Positions 42,021-55,043 of a DNA stretch of 64,000 bases are shown here, piece after piece. The translations under genes were made by a program, and so were the position numbers. Each line of letters opens with the position of its first letter. Position 1 is the stretch's first letter. Location: contig NC_088300.1 in the NCBI RefSeq assembly GCF_032854445.1, forward strand, positions 80,269,084 through 80,333,083. Reading direction: 5' to 3'. Source of the DNA: Liolophura sinensis (lineage: Eukaryota > Mollusca > Polyplacophora > Chitonida > Chitonidae). The notes below the pieces were generated by a model, which was not told the origin of the DNA, searched no databases, and saw only the letters and a list, made by a program, of their open reading frames with translations.

Positions 42021-42690
42021 TCAACTGCTGACGACTGTTCTCAGCCAGTCCAGCACAGTCCAGACAGGTAAGTACTTACTAACAGTCGTAGCTGTTGTTG
42101 ACGACCGACCCAAGCCCACCAAGCTCCACCTAGACTTGGAGTACCCCAAGTACAAAGGGGCTCCATCAGTGAAAGCAGACTCACTATTCAAATCTTTGTT
42201 CGTAATACGGAGACAGGAGGCCGGGTTTTTATCACAATCAGTCTCCCAAACCTTCACAGCCATAGTCTGGAGATTTGATCGAGGTTTCTTGCTGTCGAAT
42301 CGAGCCGAGGCCACACCTGGCACCACCCAAGCCGAACGCCCCTGGAACCATGCCGAAGACATGACACAAGGTGGCGTGAACGCTTTGGTCATGAGACTGT
42401 CGTATTTCAGCTTGAGCAAGGCAAAGTCGTGGTCCTGAGAACGGCGTGACAGGTACGCCGGATGTACCACAATTCCCGTCGCCTTGTTCAGCTCCCGAAG
42501 TCCGATCTTCACATGGTAGTTAGGGGACCACGAGGGATCTCGGAGTTTACCCGGATTAGCCAAATTCTTTTCCACACAGGAAGCTGTCGTCAGAATCCAC
42601 CAATCCGTCAGCAGCACCGCATTACATGTCGGCTTTCGGCGGGAGTTCAATACAGTCACATGATAGTTCTTAACTTCTGATTTATGTCGT
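42021..42690 (-). CDS. LRR-pseudoprotease gene exon 4 (S1 protease homologue)
   Basis: 222 codons after the split Arg, ending LDWLRTVVSS and TGA. The acceptor is CTTTTCTCCGCAG. Fold landmarks are visible: CNAVLLTDWWILTTASC (His loop), DHDFALLKL (Asp loop), AWVVPG (usually a WGxT-like strand), DGAPL (Ser loop) and WSLVGLG before the C-terminal helix. The classical activation sequence IVGG is absent; the domain starts around KNYHVTVLNS. Both His and Ser of the triad are replaced. Confidence 0.88.
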
Positions 42691-45600
42691 CTGCGGAGAA
42701 AAGAAGAACATTGTTATAAACACTGTAAGTCATGCACATGCAATTCTATACACTTAGCAATCTCTCGGTACCTGGTGTCGCTGTAAATGACAAGAGACAC
42801 ATTTAACGTAGCATGCATTACAACTGAGTTAAAAATAGGCTAAAATTTGCTCAATTTTCCCTACTGTTCAATAAAATTCTACAAATGACATTGTATTTCT
42901 GGTTGACACTAATTACCGAGTTCAAGCCGAACACAGCTTTACAATGAAGTTATTCTGGATGTTGAGTTTGCGTTTTTTGACCTAAAACTTTGGGTTTGAC
43001 AATAGGTGAATGACTATCTGTACTGAACCTTGATTGAATCGTCGACATGAAGACAGCGATTTATCTGAACTGACCTGATGAGGGCTTTGTCAAAATGCAA
43101 TCTCCACTTTGACTGGAAGCGACATCCAAGCAACACGCTTTCCTTGCGTCGTGTGTCAGTTGTTTTCCTTGTCTTCTGAGTAACCACTTTTGGTGGAAAA
43201 ATGGTTGTCGATGTGGATGTCCCTCTGGGATAAACGTTTGGAAACTTTGGCCTCAATGTTTGTTTAGGTTTTAGAGTTGTGAGGACATATGGGCGAACGG
43301 CGGGTTGTTTCTGGTCATAGGGCGGGTTGGCGCCTGGTTTTGCCGTGTCATATGTCTCATTCTTGAAGCTCTTGTTACTCAGTGGTCTTGACGTATAGCT
43401 GGGAACTCTGTAAGGACGACGAAATCTGTCTGGTCTGGGTGTTAGGGCTGACAGACGGTTAAAGTTGCGCACGTTCGCCCTGTCTCTTAATGGAGGTTTT
43501 GTTTGAGGATTAGGGATTGGGGATCGATTGGGTTTCCGCGGGTAGATAGGATTCCGGATCCTAGTTGGCACTTTTGGCGTCACCTTCACGATCTGTCTGC
43601 GAGGTGTCGTTGTCCCCACCGTGGGAGAAGGTATTCTGTGAAAAAGAGAAGGTGGGTTCCACCATGTTTCTGTACCTGAGTTATTGCCCTTATCATAGTC
43701 GTGTTCATAAAGCCGTGGTCCACCAAACTCCCCTTTCTGATTACGTCTCTCTTTGTCAAACTCCCTCTTTGACGAGTAGTTTTGTGATGTGCCTCTGGTA
43801 GAAAAACCTCTTCTTGCCTGCGGTCGCTTAGTAGTGAACTCTCTTGGTATTATAGGCCTTCGTGTTGTTTTCCAGCGGCGTCTCCCTGGATAATGGACAT
43901 CGCTCCTCTGAGTCGGCCTGGAGGTAGATATCGTTGGTCTGGGCCGCTCGGTGAAGGGTTTCCTCCGGTTAGAACGAGACCAGGGACTAGGCGTAGTGGT
44001 TCCTCTAGAATCAAACGTCCGACCTGAGAGTCCCGAACCACTGTGGATTCTAGAACGATCACGGGAGTCCACTAATATGTTTGGCCTGGGGGATATCGGT
44101 ATGAAGCGTTTATTCGCACGTCTTAAGGTGTCGACAAGCGGCTTGGTTACTCCGGATTTCTTTCTCACACGATTCTTTTTGGAACCATGATTTGCGTTAT
44201 GGTTTGAAAGGACGTTGCGATTGCTGTATTTTGACCTCGGACCCCCCTGGTATTTTGACCTCGGGTCTCCCTGGTATTTTGATGTAGATAGAGGCAGGAT
44301 GTTCCTTAGCGTAGTGGTTAACATGGGGTTGTTTTGATGCACACGGGGATAACGACTCTTTGGTGCCATTATTGTCCTGTCTTGGCTTGGGTAGTTATGG
44401 CGCTCCTTAACAGGAGGTCTGATGGCGGGCGAGCCTTGCCTTGCCACGGGAGAACTACAGGTAAAGTCAGATTGGCCCAGGGATAGAATCTGAAAGACAT
44501 AAGGCATGGGTACGTGCACATAATAGATCGCCTTTACCTAGGGCATTTTTGGTAAATGTACAGAGTTCAAATGTGGTAAATATATAGAGTTCAAATGTGA
44601 TAAATGTACAGAGTTCAAGTGTGGTAAATGTATAGTGTTGTTGTGACTACATTCTATACCCTGTAGACCAGTTCATAGGTGGACATACCATTTATAAGCA
44701 ATCTTGGTTTATCATTTATTTGTAACCATGACAATCAATAACACTCGTAATACGACAACTTTATCAAGGAATTAACTATTTTATCACAGACTGATTGGTT
44801 TATCTGAACTCGCTTGAGTAGAATTGCTTTAATGTGAGAAGTCATGTAACCAGGATAATGGTGTGTGCTTTGGATGGCCGTGAAATACTCCTGATGGTAT
44901 TGGTATCTTAGGTATGCTACTGTGTTTAACATATACGAAATCCTGTAGTGTTATATCCCCAAACCATCCTCAGCATATATTAACTTTGATATCACACTCA
45001 CTCGCTGTCCCCTAAGCTCTCTGGGCTGGTCGCATGCCAGTTGATCTGCATCTGCCAGCTGGAGCTGCCAGATGGGGACGAGATATCGAAACCAAGACAA
45101 GTGACAGTCACACAGCCACGGATTCTTCACCAGACTTAACTCCCCTCCTGTGGCCATGCTGTTGCTGATGTCACTGTGAAGACTCTTAAGTCGATTCTCA
45201 GCTAACGATAAGTGTTTCAGGCGTAGTCCAAAAGATGGGGATGCCTTCACTTCGGAGAGGTTATTTCTGCTTAAATCCAAATGACTGAGTGAAGAACTCG
45301 GGAAGAGACTGTTCATGTTAACATAATGGATGGAATTTCCACTGAAATTAGCCCTAACCAAATTAGGAATTTCATGGAAAAGATCCTTCATCAGTAACGA
45401 TAAGCGGTTTTGTTGTGCGTTTAATTCGTCAAGACGTGTAAGGCCTTTCAACACAGTGCCAGATAGATCCTTCAGCTGGTTATAACCAACATTTAAATGA
45501 CGAACATTTTTTAAGGAAGAAAATATTCCACCCCGAAGGGAGGAAAGCAAATTGTTATTCAAAAGCAGCGTGTTCAGTTGTTGTTGAGAATGGAAGGCTT

Positions 45601-48600
45601 TGCCATCGATGAATGTGATGTGGTTAAAAGCCAGGTTGAGGAATTTCAAATGAGGAACAGTGCGGAAGCTCTCACCGGTTATTGACGATATCTGGTTATG
45701 TTGAAGGTTTAACCAAGTCAGCTGTGACACAAATCTACTGAGAGAAACTGCTAAAGAACTATGCTCAATTGCATGTATTTTATTTCTAGCTAGATTTAGC
45801 TCCCTTAGCTTTCTCAATCCTGAAAACGTGCCGTTGACTAAATCCGTTATTCCGTTTCCAGATAAATCCAGTTTCTCCAAGGCATTGAGATCTTTGAAGT
45901 TTTCTCTGGAAACTGTATCTAGGTTATTGTTCGAAAGATCCAGTATTTTCAGGGCAGACGGCCGACCAAAAACATCTCTGGCGATCAGAATCAGTTTGTT
46001 GCCGGCCAGATTTAGCTCCGTCAGTTTGGGCGTCCCGTGAAATGTTCCTGCTGGTATTGCACCGATGTTGTTATAGCTGAGGTCTAACCTACGGAGACTG
46101 TGGAAAGAGTTCAGGGTTCGGGCGTGTATTCGGATTATCCGATTTCCTGACAAGGACAGATCTGACAACATCCTAACCACGGTGAGACTTCCAGGCCCCA
46201 GGCTACGTAACCTGTTACCATTCATCGACAGCTTCTGCAGCTGAAGGGCATGGGAGAACCAATCTGACTGAATGCCATCAAACATATTGTCATCCATGGA
46301 TAACTCTCGGAGATGGCGGTTTCTGGCAAACACAGTTCTCGGTAAATACGTCAGGTTATTGGAGGACAAATCCAAAATTTCGAGATTCCTTAGTGAATGA
46401 AATGTGTCTATATCCAGAGATCGAATCTGATTTTCATCTACGTAAAGTTTCTTCAACCTGGGCACGTTGTCCAACAGACCAGACGGGAGGATGTGAAGAC
46501 CGTTTTTGGACAGCCTTAGCTCTTCTAAATGATACAGTCCTTGGAATGTTTGAGTTTCCAACGATTTCAGGTTGTTATTCTGCAGATTTAACAAAACCAA
46601 GTTTGGCAAGTACTCAAATTCGGCCGGACTTATATACCTGACGTCATTCCCAACAATGGACAGCTCCAGTAAATCACGTGAACGCATGAAGGCGCTCTTT
46701 CTGATTGTGGACAGCTGATTGTTTGAGTGTATAGCTGTTCCTCGAGCGGCAATACTGCTTGGTTTGTGGGGATGACCATAGGAAATGGAGTCACGTGACT
46801 GATTGGACTGCCCTTCCTCCCCAAAAATTGACAGCCGAATGATATCTGCAATATAAAGGTTAACAACTGAGACTTTTGATTGGTCCAATACACAGCATAT
46901 GTTTTTGCCAATATCAATCATCGTTAGGGATTACATGGAATAGATATGACTTTATATACTTGGATTTCAGTGTAGGAAACCAGATCTATTTGTGGTATTC
47001 GCTAACATATTCAGAATTCTCTAATTTAAACTTTTAAAATCAAGACGAAAGAGATTCTTCGACAGTTTAAATATTTCTATGCTTACTGTGTTATGCTCTT
47101 GCTTAAAGGGAAAAGAAATAGTCCACTTCTTAAGACAAGTCTAACAGTAACAAGTAATCATTCTGAAAGATGATTTAACGTAGACAGCGTTTGACCAGAC
47201 TTTCAAGAAACTGTATCAGCTCAGTTGACAAGAATTTACCAGCCTGCAGGCCTATGATCGGCATTCTGTGTATGTAAGCTTCATGCTGAAAATCTTTGCT
47301 TTACGTGCGATTCTGAAGATTTGGAAGAGTATTTTTAACCAACGTTTTATTAACAAGTAGTAAAAGAGGTCAGTACGGCCTGGTGGTGGAGCTATAAAAC
47401 CTCTCAGGGAGAGTGAGATATCCGAGACGGTAGATACGGGAAAATCTGATTAATCCTAACTCTATTTTGCCAGCGTGGAGAGTCAATGTGCCAAGTCGGG
47501 TGCTAATCCGGCATCAGCACTGCACCACGGCGAGGTGTAGGTAACTAGCCATCTAGGCTATATAATGTACTTAGGCATAAAATGTTGGAGGTATTTAATC
47601 ATAAGGATATGTACCTCAGACTGTCTGTTATCACTTAGCAAGTCAGTGCACGGAGAGGCGATGATAACGAGGCGTTTTTACCTGGGCTGATACATAACGC
47701 TCCCCTAATCATATACGCTAACCCATGTAGTCTGTGACTATAAATACGTAACTAAACGACTGTATCTAAAATGGCTGCGTGGGAACAGGCACATTTACCC
47801 GGGGAGTTGCTTCTTGCTTCAATGGTAAAGAAGATTTTAGGTTTTTAATTTATTTATTTATTTGATTGGTATTTCACACCGTACTCAAGAATATTTCACT
47901 TATCCGAAGGCGGCCAGCATTATGATGGGAGGAAACCGGGTAGAGCCTGAGGGAAACCTACGACCATTCACAGGTTGCTGGTAGACCTTCCCACGTAGGG
48001 CGGAGAGGAAGCCACCATGAGCTCACAGCGACCGTACTGGTGAAAGGCTCGTGCGCCGCGCTGGCGTGCTAACCATCTCGGCCGCAGAGACCCCAAGTTT
48101 TCACACAAGAATAATTAAACATGTAAACATTATGACAGATGCTTTTATGGCGTTAGCCTTTGATTTAATGACCCTGAAATGATAGTACTGGAAAAGTGCC
48201 AACGTGTGAAGAACATCCTTGGCATGGATATTCCATCTTATGCAAGTGATAATCAACACGGGTTCGTCAGACGTCTGTAGTTAAATCATTCTGCAATTTG
48301 TTGTAATTAACAACCGTGTGGCACCTTGTTTATGTCCCGAGAAGTCGTTACACTCGTAGGGTAAACTATACCCTTTTTTCTTTGGGTTAGAACTCCAAAT
48401 CTGTCTACAGCCAACTAGATTTGCTTGCCGTTCGCTGTATAAACTGTACTAAAAGCGGCATCTAGCGGAACTCTAATGAGATTTAACTGTGTACATTTAA
48501 ATGAGGATAACAGTGGTGTTAGCAGAGCTCTGCAGATGACCGGCTCGTCTGAACTAATGACCTACTGCTGGCCTGCCAAACAAACCCGATCTCTGCTAAA

Positions 48601-50852
48601 AGCTATGCAGCTGTCATCCATGTTGAGAATCCTGTTGACTTACGAACATAAAGATACAATAACGAAATGTTTACGGTACTGTTCAAAAACCTGAATGCAA
48701 TTTTATATTTTTCTGAAAACGCAAACCATCATATGTCGCATATTGTTACATGATGTAACAATTTTGTCATATTATGTTACGCGTTTGGCATGGTCATAAT
48801 TAGGTCTGACTTGATGAACAATAGAACTGCTAACTGTTACAGGGAATAATTCAGTAGGAACATAATGATAACAATAAAACATAATCTCGCACGGGAATTC
48901 AGAGTGTAACAATATTAGATCATGAAACTAGGTCATTGCTACATGCGCAGTGCCACACCAAAAGCTGGCGCAATTATCCAGAGAGACCAGACATATGGGG
49001 AGCTTGAAATCGTCCTCTGGCCAGTTTATATCATTGTTCTACTGTGTTAGCGCGAGCTTGGCCTCCATTGCCATATACCCACGACTCTTGTGATTCCTGA
49101 AGTAATAATGTAAATGTCTGTGTTCTATGCCACAAATTCTCAACTCGAGTGTTCATACTCTTTGTCTCATACACCACGCACGCCCCAATTTTCCCCACCA
49201 CGAAACAGTTACAACAAATCTGACTCCCTGATGTTTACCGGTGTAGGTCACGAGAAAAGACAATTAGAGTCATCTCTTGCTGGTTACGATGCTCGTTGTC
49301 AGTTTGTTATTTGACTGCTCTTGTATGTGGCACTGAAGAACAGTTCACTTCTATGACAGTTTGCGTTATGGGCTCAACCGTCCAACACATCGGGGAAAAA
49401 ACTCCATGCTTCTCGGAGTTGTGACCTAGGTCTAAAAAGGGCAAGGGACAGGTGTTCCAGACGAACAAGACAATTCTAAAACAATGGGGGTATTGGGGAA
49501 TATTTTATTCCAAGCCGTGATCTTCGGTGGAATCAATATAAAGGTCGGATGAATTATACGTATTGGTGAAGTAAGAAGAATTCTAATCTATGCATCGAAA
49601 GAGACATTCGTAAACCAGTCGTCAACGAATAAGAACGTTCTAGGCCACTAATCACGAGGCCAACTCCCAAAATGACGTATGACACGAACCACCAAAGAAC
49701 TAAGAAAGTATATAAAATACGACAAATAGGACAGAATCATGCAAAGAGAAGCAATCCACAGTTTTCAATAATATTGGAAAGAGGCAAAGAATGTTAGGCG
49801 ACGGAGTAAAATCAGTATTCAAATCGTGTACCATGCTAGAATATCAATTGTCGATAACAAACTATGTATACCAGTTTTATTGCTTTATTGCAACTGTTGA
49901 AATATCCAACGTGACGATTTAATTCAACACGATGAATATCCGTTTCCTGGCCTCGGGTTAAGCGGAATTAGACATAATCCCGAAGCAGAGCGTCCAGAGA
50001 GATTCTGGACGCTCTGTCTATATTTACTAACGAGACAATTATACTCATTCTAAAACTTAGGAAACTTGAATTAAAAAAAGTTTGATGAAATACCCTCGAC
50101 ACACAAGTGTTTGTAGTAATGACTTGTGGCGTGGACTGAAATCGCCACACAACACGCAGGATCTAACAAATGCCACAAGGCGAGATATGTTCACGCCATA
50201 TGCAGGACCCTTCGGTATATTGCTGTCCAAGAGAGGATAATTTACAGTGTCAAAATTGAAACTCTCCTACTTTGTCCTAAAATCTGCGAGAGGAGAAATC
50301 GTTTTGGTCCTGCACAAACCGACAACAAAATATTTGTAAGATAATCCAGCCCTGGTGTTGTGTAGGGTTTGTTTTTGGAGTACCTCCAACAAACAGTCGT
50401 GGTCTTTCAAATACCATGGCTGTTTTTTTTCCAAAATACAAATTCAATTGATACCAATGCATGCATTCTTTAACCAGACGTGTATCACACATATAACACT
50501 TACCTGAAGGTATGGACGAAGGCAGGTCTACCAACCCCATACACATCATGTCCCGGCCGGAAACGGCCCGGCTAGACCCGGACGAAAAGTCTCTCCGGAA
50601 CCAATGACCTTGATCAATGGCGTTTTCCAACATCCGGATATCAGCCGGAGACTTGAGGTCCTCCCACCGTCTCAGCAGTTCATGTCCGGGCCGGATCTGC
50701 GAACAACGACAAGCCAAGGGACACTGCATCGGCCTGTTGGTGTCCGGGGACATCTTCTGGGGAGGGCTGTGTCTATAATTCTGGGTCGCCACAGTGGAGG
50801 TCAGCAAAACTAGTCCTAAACATGCCCACATCCCTGGGTAAGCCGCCTCCAT
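42021..50852 (-). CDS. Secreted LRR protein with C-terminal trypsin-like pseudoprotease domain, four exons, 1425 aa
   Basis: Seen: exons 50852-50504, 46845-45002, 44489-43075 and 42690-42021 join with matching phases (1,0,2) into 1425 codons plus TGA. Order: signal peptide (about 1-24); LRRNT cysteine cap with CPLACRC (44-50) and a later Cys; about 21 LRRs of LxxLxLxxNxL type; LRRCT cap (PWLCDCHLSWF, CDQPRELRGQR, with its fourth Cys supplied by exon 3 as QSDFTC, residue 742); an Arg/Lys/Pro/Thr/Ser-rich linker of about 430 residues; a chymotrypsin-fold domain (about 1204-1425). In that domain the His site reads TTASC (Ser, about 1240), the Asp site is kept (DHDFALLKL, about 1291) and the GDSGGP site reads FTDGAP (Asp, about 1378). 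Inference: secreted or matrix protein with a binding, non-proteolytic domain. An acceptor-like TTCGTCCAG just before the ATG suggests an upstream 5'UTR exon. Confidence 0.88.
43075..44489 (-). CDS. LRR-pseudoprotease gene exon 3 (LRRCT end, basic linker)
   Basis: 471 codons plus two bases; acceptor GTCTTTCAG and donor AG|GTCAGT (43074-43069). After the LRRCT cysteine the product is low-complexity and strongly basic, with repeated PRP, TTR and RSKY motifs and one local duplication (KYQGDPRS/KYQGGPRS). A single Cys near the end (LLGCRF) could pair with the protease-like domain, as propeptide cysteines do in related proteins. Confidence 0.85.
45002..46845 (-). CDS. LRR-pseudoprotease gene exon 2 (about 21 LRRs and most of LRRCT)
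   Basis: 1844 bases, 614 codons after the split Asp codon. The acceptor is ATATTGCAG. The donor is CGA|GTGAGT (GT at 45001-45000), chosen because it makes ELRGQR continue into ILSLGQSDFTC, restoring the LRRCT pattern. If the donor is not used, the frame runs 16 codons further to a TAA at 44951. A stretch of about 40 residues poor in LRR consensus (EEGQSNQSRDS...) precedes the first clear repeat. Confidence 0.92.
47847..48099 (-). mobile_element. SINE, diverged, in intron 1 of the LRR gene
   Basis: The tail (TTTATTTATT) is at the left and a degraded head (TAACCATCTCGGCCGCAGAG) at the right. Body words GGCGGCCAGCATTATG and CAGGTTGCTGGTAGACC are conserved. Confidence 0.85.
49986..50016. other. 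Perfect 13-bp inverted repeat with 5-base loop
   Basis: CAGAGCGTCCAGA, loop GAGAT, then TCTGGACGCTCTG. It stands in otherwise unique DNA in intron 1 of the LRR gene, 0.5 kb from exon 1. The role is unknown. Confidence 0.9.
50504..50852 (-). CDS. LRR-pseudoprotease gene exon 1 (signal peptide, LRRNT)
   Basis: 116 codons plus one base. It starts MEAAYPGMWACLGLVLLTST, a typical signal peptide, and ends DLPSSIPS at donor G|GTAAGT (50503-50498). ATG 50852 was chosen as the first ATG in frame; a later Met eight codons in could also serve. Confidence 0.85.
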
Positions 50853-52782
50853 TCTGGACGAATAAAACAACCGTCACACTTTGTTCACGTTCACTTCACT
50901 TTTTGTGCTCAGCTAACATGTTGTCATGGTATTGCTTTCCAAATTCCAGAGACGCCAGCAAAGTTTGGTGGAAAACCATCAATATGTGCATATGCCTACA
51001 TCATGCGCTTGATTGGGCTTATTTTTCTTGCGCTCTAAATTCCCCAGCTCTTTTGAGAGTTTTTGTGATGGTGTGTAGAGACTCTCAGAGTAAATGAAGC
51101 GTTCTCCTGTATACAGTTACACCATTGCACTGTCGGTAATAGAAATGCTTACTGGGATATTTTTGAAGCTGCCCAGCGTAGAGAAATTTTAGCCCTTAAA
51201 GGCCGCGCGGCAAATGAAAGAACCACTGAATCCTTGTGTAATAAAGCAGAATATATGGAGCCAGTAGCGGGGCATAGCACAGCGGGGAATTCCACGGGGC
51301 TCCTGTTATATCAACAATTCTTCGGGTCTCATAAGTCCGGAGGCCTCCCCTAAAACATTTATCACTGAGGGTATTCCCGAGATCTGCCTGTCGTCGATGC
51401 CTGCGTCGAGAAAACAGCTATGTGGTACCAGATCTACGGCCAATCCGCACAACACCATGCAGGCAATCTCCAGATTCTACCATTCACGGGCCAACAATCT
51501 CAGTAGTTCTATGCCTTCCCAAGCACGTCACTGTAAATAATGTGCCTTCTGACAGAGATCGGAACCTGCACAAGAAGAAAACATAAAGTCAGTCCAGAAT
51601 AATGTTTCTTTTCGACCTTTCTGGATGAAAGTAGTTTAATAGTACTTGTCATCATGCTGTTCGAGCCCCAAAAGTAAACCGACCCTAAAAAAAACGCACA
51701 TGGTTGGTGCAGGCGTTACAGGTATTTGGTGGATGAAAAGGGAACGATAAATCTGACATCCTTGGTGACATTAACTGATGGTGGAACAGACACATGCAAT
51801 GCAAAGCGCACATGTCTGCCAAAGGTTAATTACAGATTAATGGATTGAGAAAGGATCAGTCCGTGCATGTGGGCGAGTATACATTTACTGTGTTTAACAT
51901 ATATCGGCTAACATGCAGCGACATCAGCACTTGGGTTTTACATTGAAGTTTGTTAACTAACCGTGTTAAACCAGTGTACCTCCTTTCATTTAAATGATAA
52001 TTTATGGGACAAATGTGACTACTGCACTTCACACGCCGCTGCTTTTCGATATGTTTTAGCTTTTCTACTGTTCTCAAGAGGATAAAACTCGAAACCAGGC
52101 AGTGAAACAGCGTGTCCTTTCCTCAGAGACCTTTCAGTCTCGTATCCTGTCTCCATGTTTTCCAAAGCTTGGTTCAGAAACGCTTATCTCGCCCGAATTA
52201 ACTAAAACTTGAAAAGTTTACGGTTTACGGTCTGAAGATTTCCATTTATAATTCTCAGTAGCACGTCAGGGATACCATGTACAGCGTCATATACGTACGA
52301 TGTTAGCAGTTCCTACCCGATAAACCAGCCACCAGTTCCCACCCGATAAACCAGGCCAACAGCCTTGTACAACTTATTCCATCAAGTCGTCATTGAGGCT
52401 TATGGTAATGCTTATATAGGTCAGCATAAACATCGGCTTATTTATCGCTGAAATAGTTTGAAAATTTAAGCACTTGGCAGAAAAAAATATTTTTTTATTT
52501 CTAACATCAAATTTAGACAGATGAAAGCATTTACAGATTGAACCAAGAGTACATTGAAGTGGCAGTGTGTATGGGCTGACGCACTGCATGGAGTTGTGGT
52601 GTTATGAAAGCGCAGGGCCTGTACATAAAACAAACGTAGGCCTATATGTGGTCCACAAATCTTGTATTCACTCTTGTGCAACCTTTATAGACAGAAATGT
52701 GAAGAGTGAAAAAATAACTTTTTCTGGACTATAAAGGAGCTTTAGGTGGGGGGGGGGGGAGTGTTGAGGTTGGTGGGGGATG

Positions 52783-52858
52783 TTTGATTTGATTTGATTG
52801 GTGTTTTACGCCGTACTCAAGAATATTTCACTTATACGACGGCGGCCAGCATTATGGT
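52783..52858 (-). mobile_element. SINE 3' fragment
   Basis: TTGATTTGATTTGATTGG, then GTTTTACGCCGTACTC and GGCGGCCAGCATTATGG; the rest of the element is missing. Confidence 0.8.
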
Positions 52859-53589
52859 AAACATGCCACTTGAAGCACTGTAATGATCTTTGCATCAAAG
52901 ACTCGGTAAAGCTGATGCTTGACGAAGTTGTTCAGCTTTCTGTCAGAGTAGCCAATATTACTGCCTGTTCAATTCCATCTGTTCGAGACCTGGGGAAACT
53001 TTGAAACACGTCAAAGTTGTTTACACAGTACAGCAGACCTACCCTTATGTTGTTTATATTGTTAAGTTTTCTTAGCGAACCTTCCAGCTTAACCCGACCA
53101 CTGAGGCCAATTATTTTTCGCCTAGCTGTAACATGTAGGAAAACAGAACGGGCAACCCTGGGTGATACAAACATAACAACGCGGTAATACGGCAAGTGTC
53201 AGCTCCGCGACATAGCCTGACTTGTGATAACAAAGTTGAGTCGTGTTTTATAATGAGAATTTTCTCCGCTTTTCCCCGGTCGGACATACAGAGCTGAGAT
53301 TTACTGTGGTTTTATTGCAGGATCGGAAACTGTATACAAGAATAAACAACAGAAATAAAGCCGATTTTTATCGCCATCTGCTGTACGTATACTTCATGTT
53401 TACAAAGAACTGTCAAGAATTACAATAGACTCTCTCATTCGGAGTGAGGCAATTTAGTGCCTGTTCCCACAGTTATATATCAATGACACATTTTGTTAAG
53501 AGGCTGCAATCCACAAAACACAGGACTACACCGAGATGAAAGTTCAATAGAAGGATGTGGTTTTGTGAAACTAGAAAAAGTTTGTCCGA

Positions 53590-53655
53590 AGAATGAATGA
53601 ATGATTATGGTTTAACGCCACATCGGCAATATTTCAGCCATATCGTGTCCGAAGA
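53590..53655 (+). mobile_element. Fragment of a second interspersed repeat
   Basis: GGTTTAACGCCACATCGGCA and ATATTTCAGCCATAT resemble the tail of a widespread molluscan repeat that differs from the main SINE here. Recognition is from general familiarity, so confidence is limited. Confidence 0.4.
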
Positions 53656-55043
53656 CAAAAAGACTATGACATATCCTATATTTTCAGTTTAAGTCTCACA
53701 TGATTCCCGAACCACCAATCCACCAAAGTACGTTAAGAATTAGCTGAGGATGAATATTCTCTGTTCAGTTATTTATGTATTTGATCGGGGTGTAATGCTG
53801 TTCTGGCTCTTGAGTGGAAGAAACCCCGCCAGGTACCTTATAAACGTGTATACAGGGTTAATGGCATGCCTTAGTCCGCGCAATGGCGATTGTGACTCAA
53901 GCTGACTTCACCACTGTTCTCTTGTAACGAATGAGTACTACTGTACAAGTTTGCCTCTAAAGGTCATATAACAGACGACTGGAATAAACGGCAGAGGACA
54001 TAACTTTTATTACTTCCGATGGGAAAGGTACCCCGGCCATTGTGGTAGCCTAGCCAGAGTCAGGAAGATTTGACAGCAGTAAAGAGCAAGGCTTTAACCA
54101 ATTCCCGAATAACATATTAAAATCATACATGACAGGATGTGAGAATTGCTGTTTCGCAAGATGAGTTTACGTCATCGCTCATTTACGTTGTCTTACTCTG
54201 TTAGTTTGCGGATTTTGCGTTAGACCGACGTCCGCGAGTTCTTATATGTGATTGTCTGTGGCTTCAGGGCACATCTGCAATATATCAGCAATATATCGTG
54301 GCGATTCCAGCCCTGTGGATCGTTCGAATTTATGAACAATGGCTTTTTCATCTACAAATTGGCCATACATTTCATTAAAGGGAGAGTTCGGGGTCAATCG
54401 AACATGGCATATTGTTTCATTGCTGCAATGATCCGTATACTATACAACAGACCACTTTCACCAAAAATATAACTTTTCCTTTCCAAGTAATCTGTCCGCT
54501 TTGAAGATCGCTTTAGACGTCTTGCCACCGTGGCGGGTACTTTTTATATCGGTTTTTATAATGAAATCATCGCGCACAGAGGATCCCATACAGACATGCT
54601 TCCTTTGCTTTAAAGTACTTATGTTAAATTGATAGTTCCGTTACCTTGACTACGGTAGTCAACGCTGCGCTGTTCTTGAACCTGTAATCTTGGGTTAGAA
54701 GCCTGTCTGAAATTTATTTCGGGTGTGGGCGAAATTCAAAACCAGACACGGTCATACCGGCAAGTCTTGGGCTAGATTGTTACTTAGTAGTTCCCCATGT
54801 ATTTAGGCAGTTGAGCTCAACACCTGTGCTGAGTACGGAACACACGTTTCTTAATTAGAGTAGCCTACATACATACGCTGTAAGCTGTCCCTTATCACCT
54901 CATTCCGAGGTTAGAAAATGCGAACAGTATGGTCCACAATGATCCGAGAGTAGAAAGCCGGTTAACTCCTGAAAAACACCTGAAAAAGTCTTTCTTCATT
55001 GCTATACAGAGCAAGCAAAAAACATTCTTTGTAATAATCTAGC

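Larger units (their letters stand above)
46846..50503 (-). other. Intron 1 of the LRR-pseudoprotease gene
   Basis: Holds one SINE (47847-48099) and the perfect inverted repeat at 49986. The rest is unique; short frames at 48476-48694 and 49114-49314 have no splice or family support. Confidence 0.75.

Noticed and set aside
43565-44190. Plus- and minus-strand frames over the LRR gene linker
   Set aside because: Shadows of exon 3, whose GC-richer codons leave other frames open.
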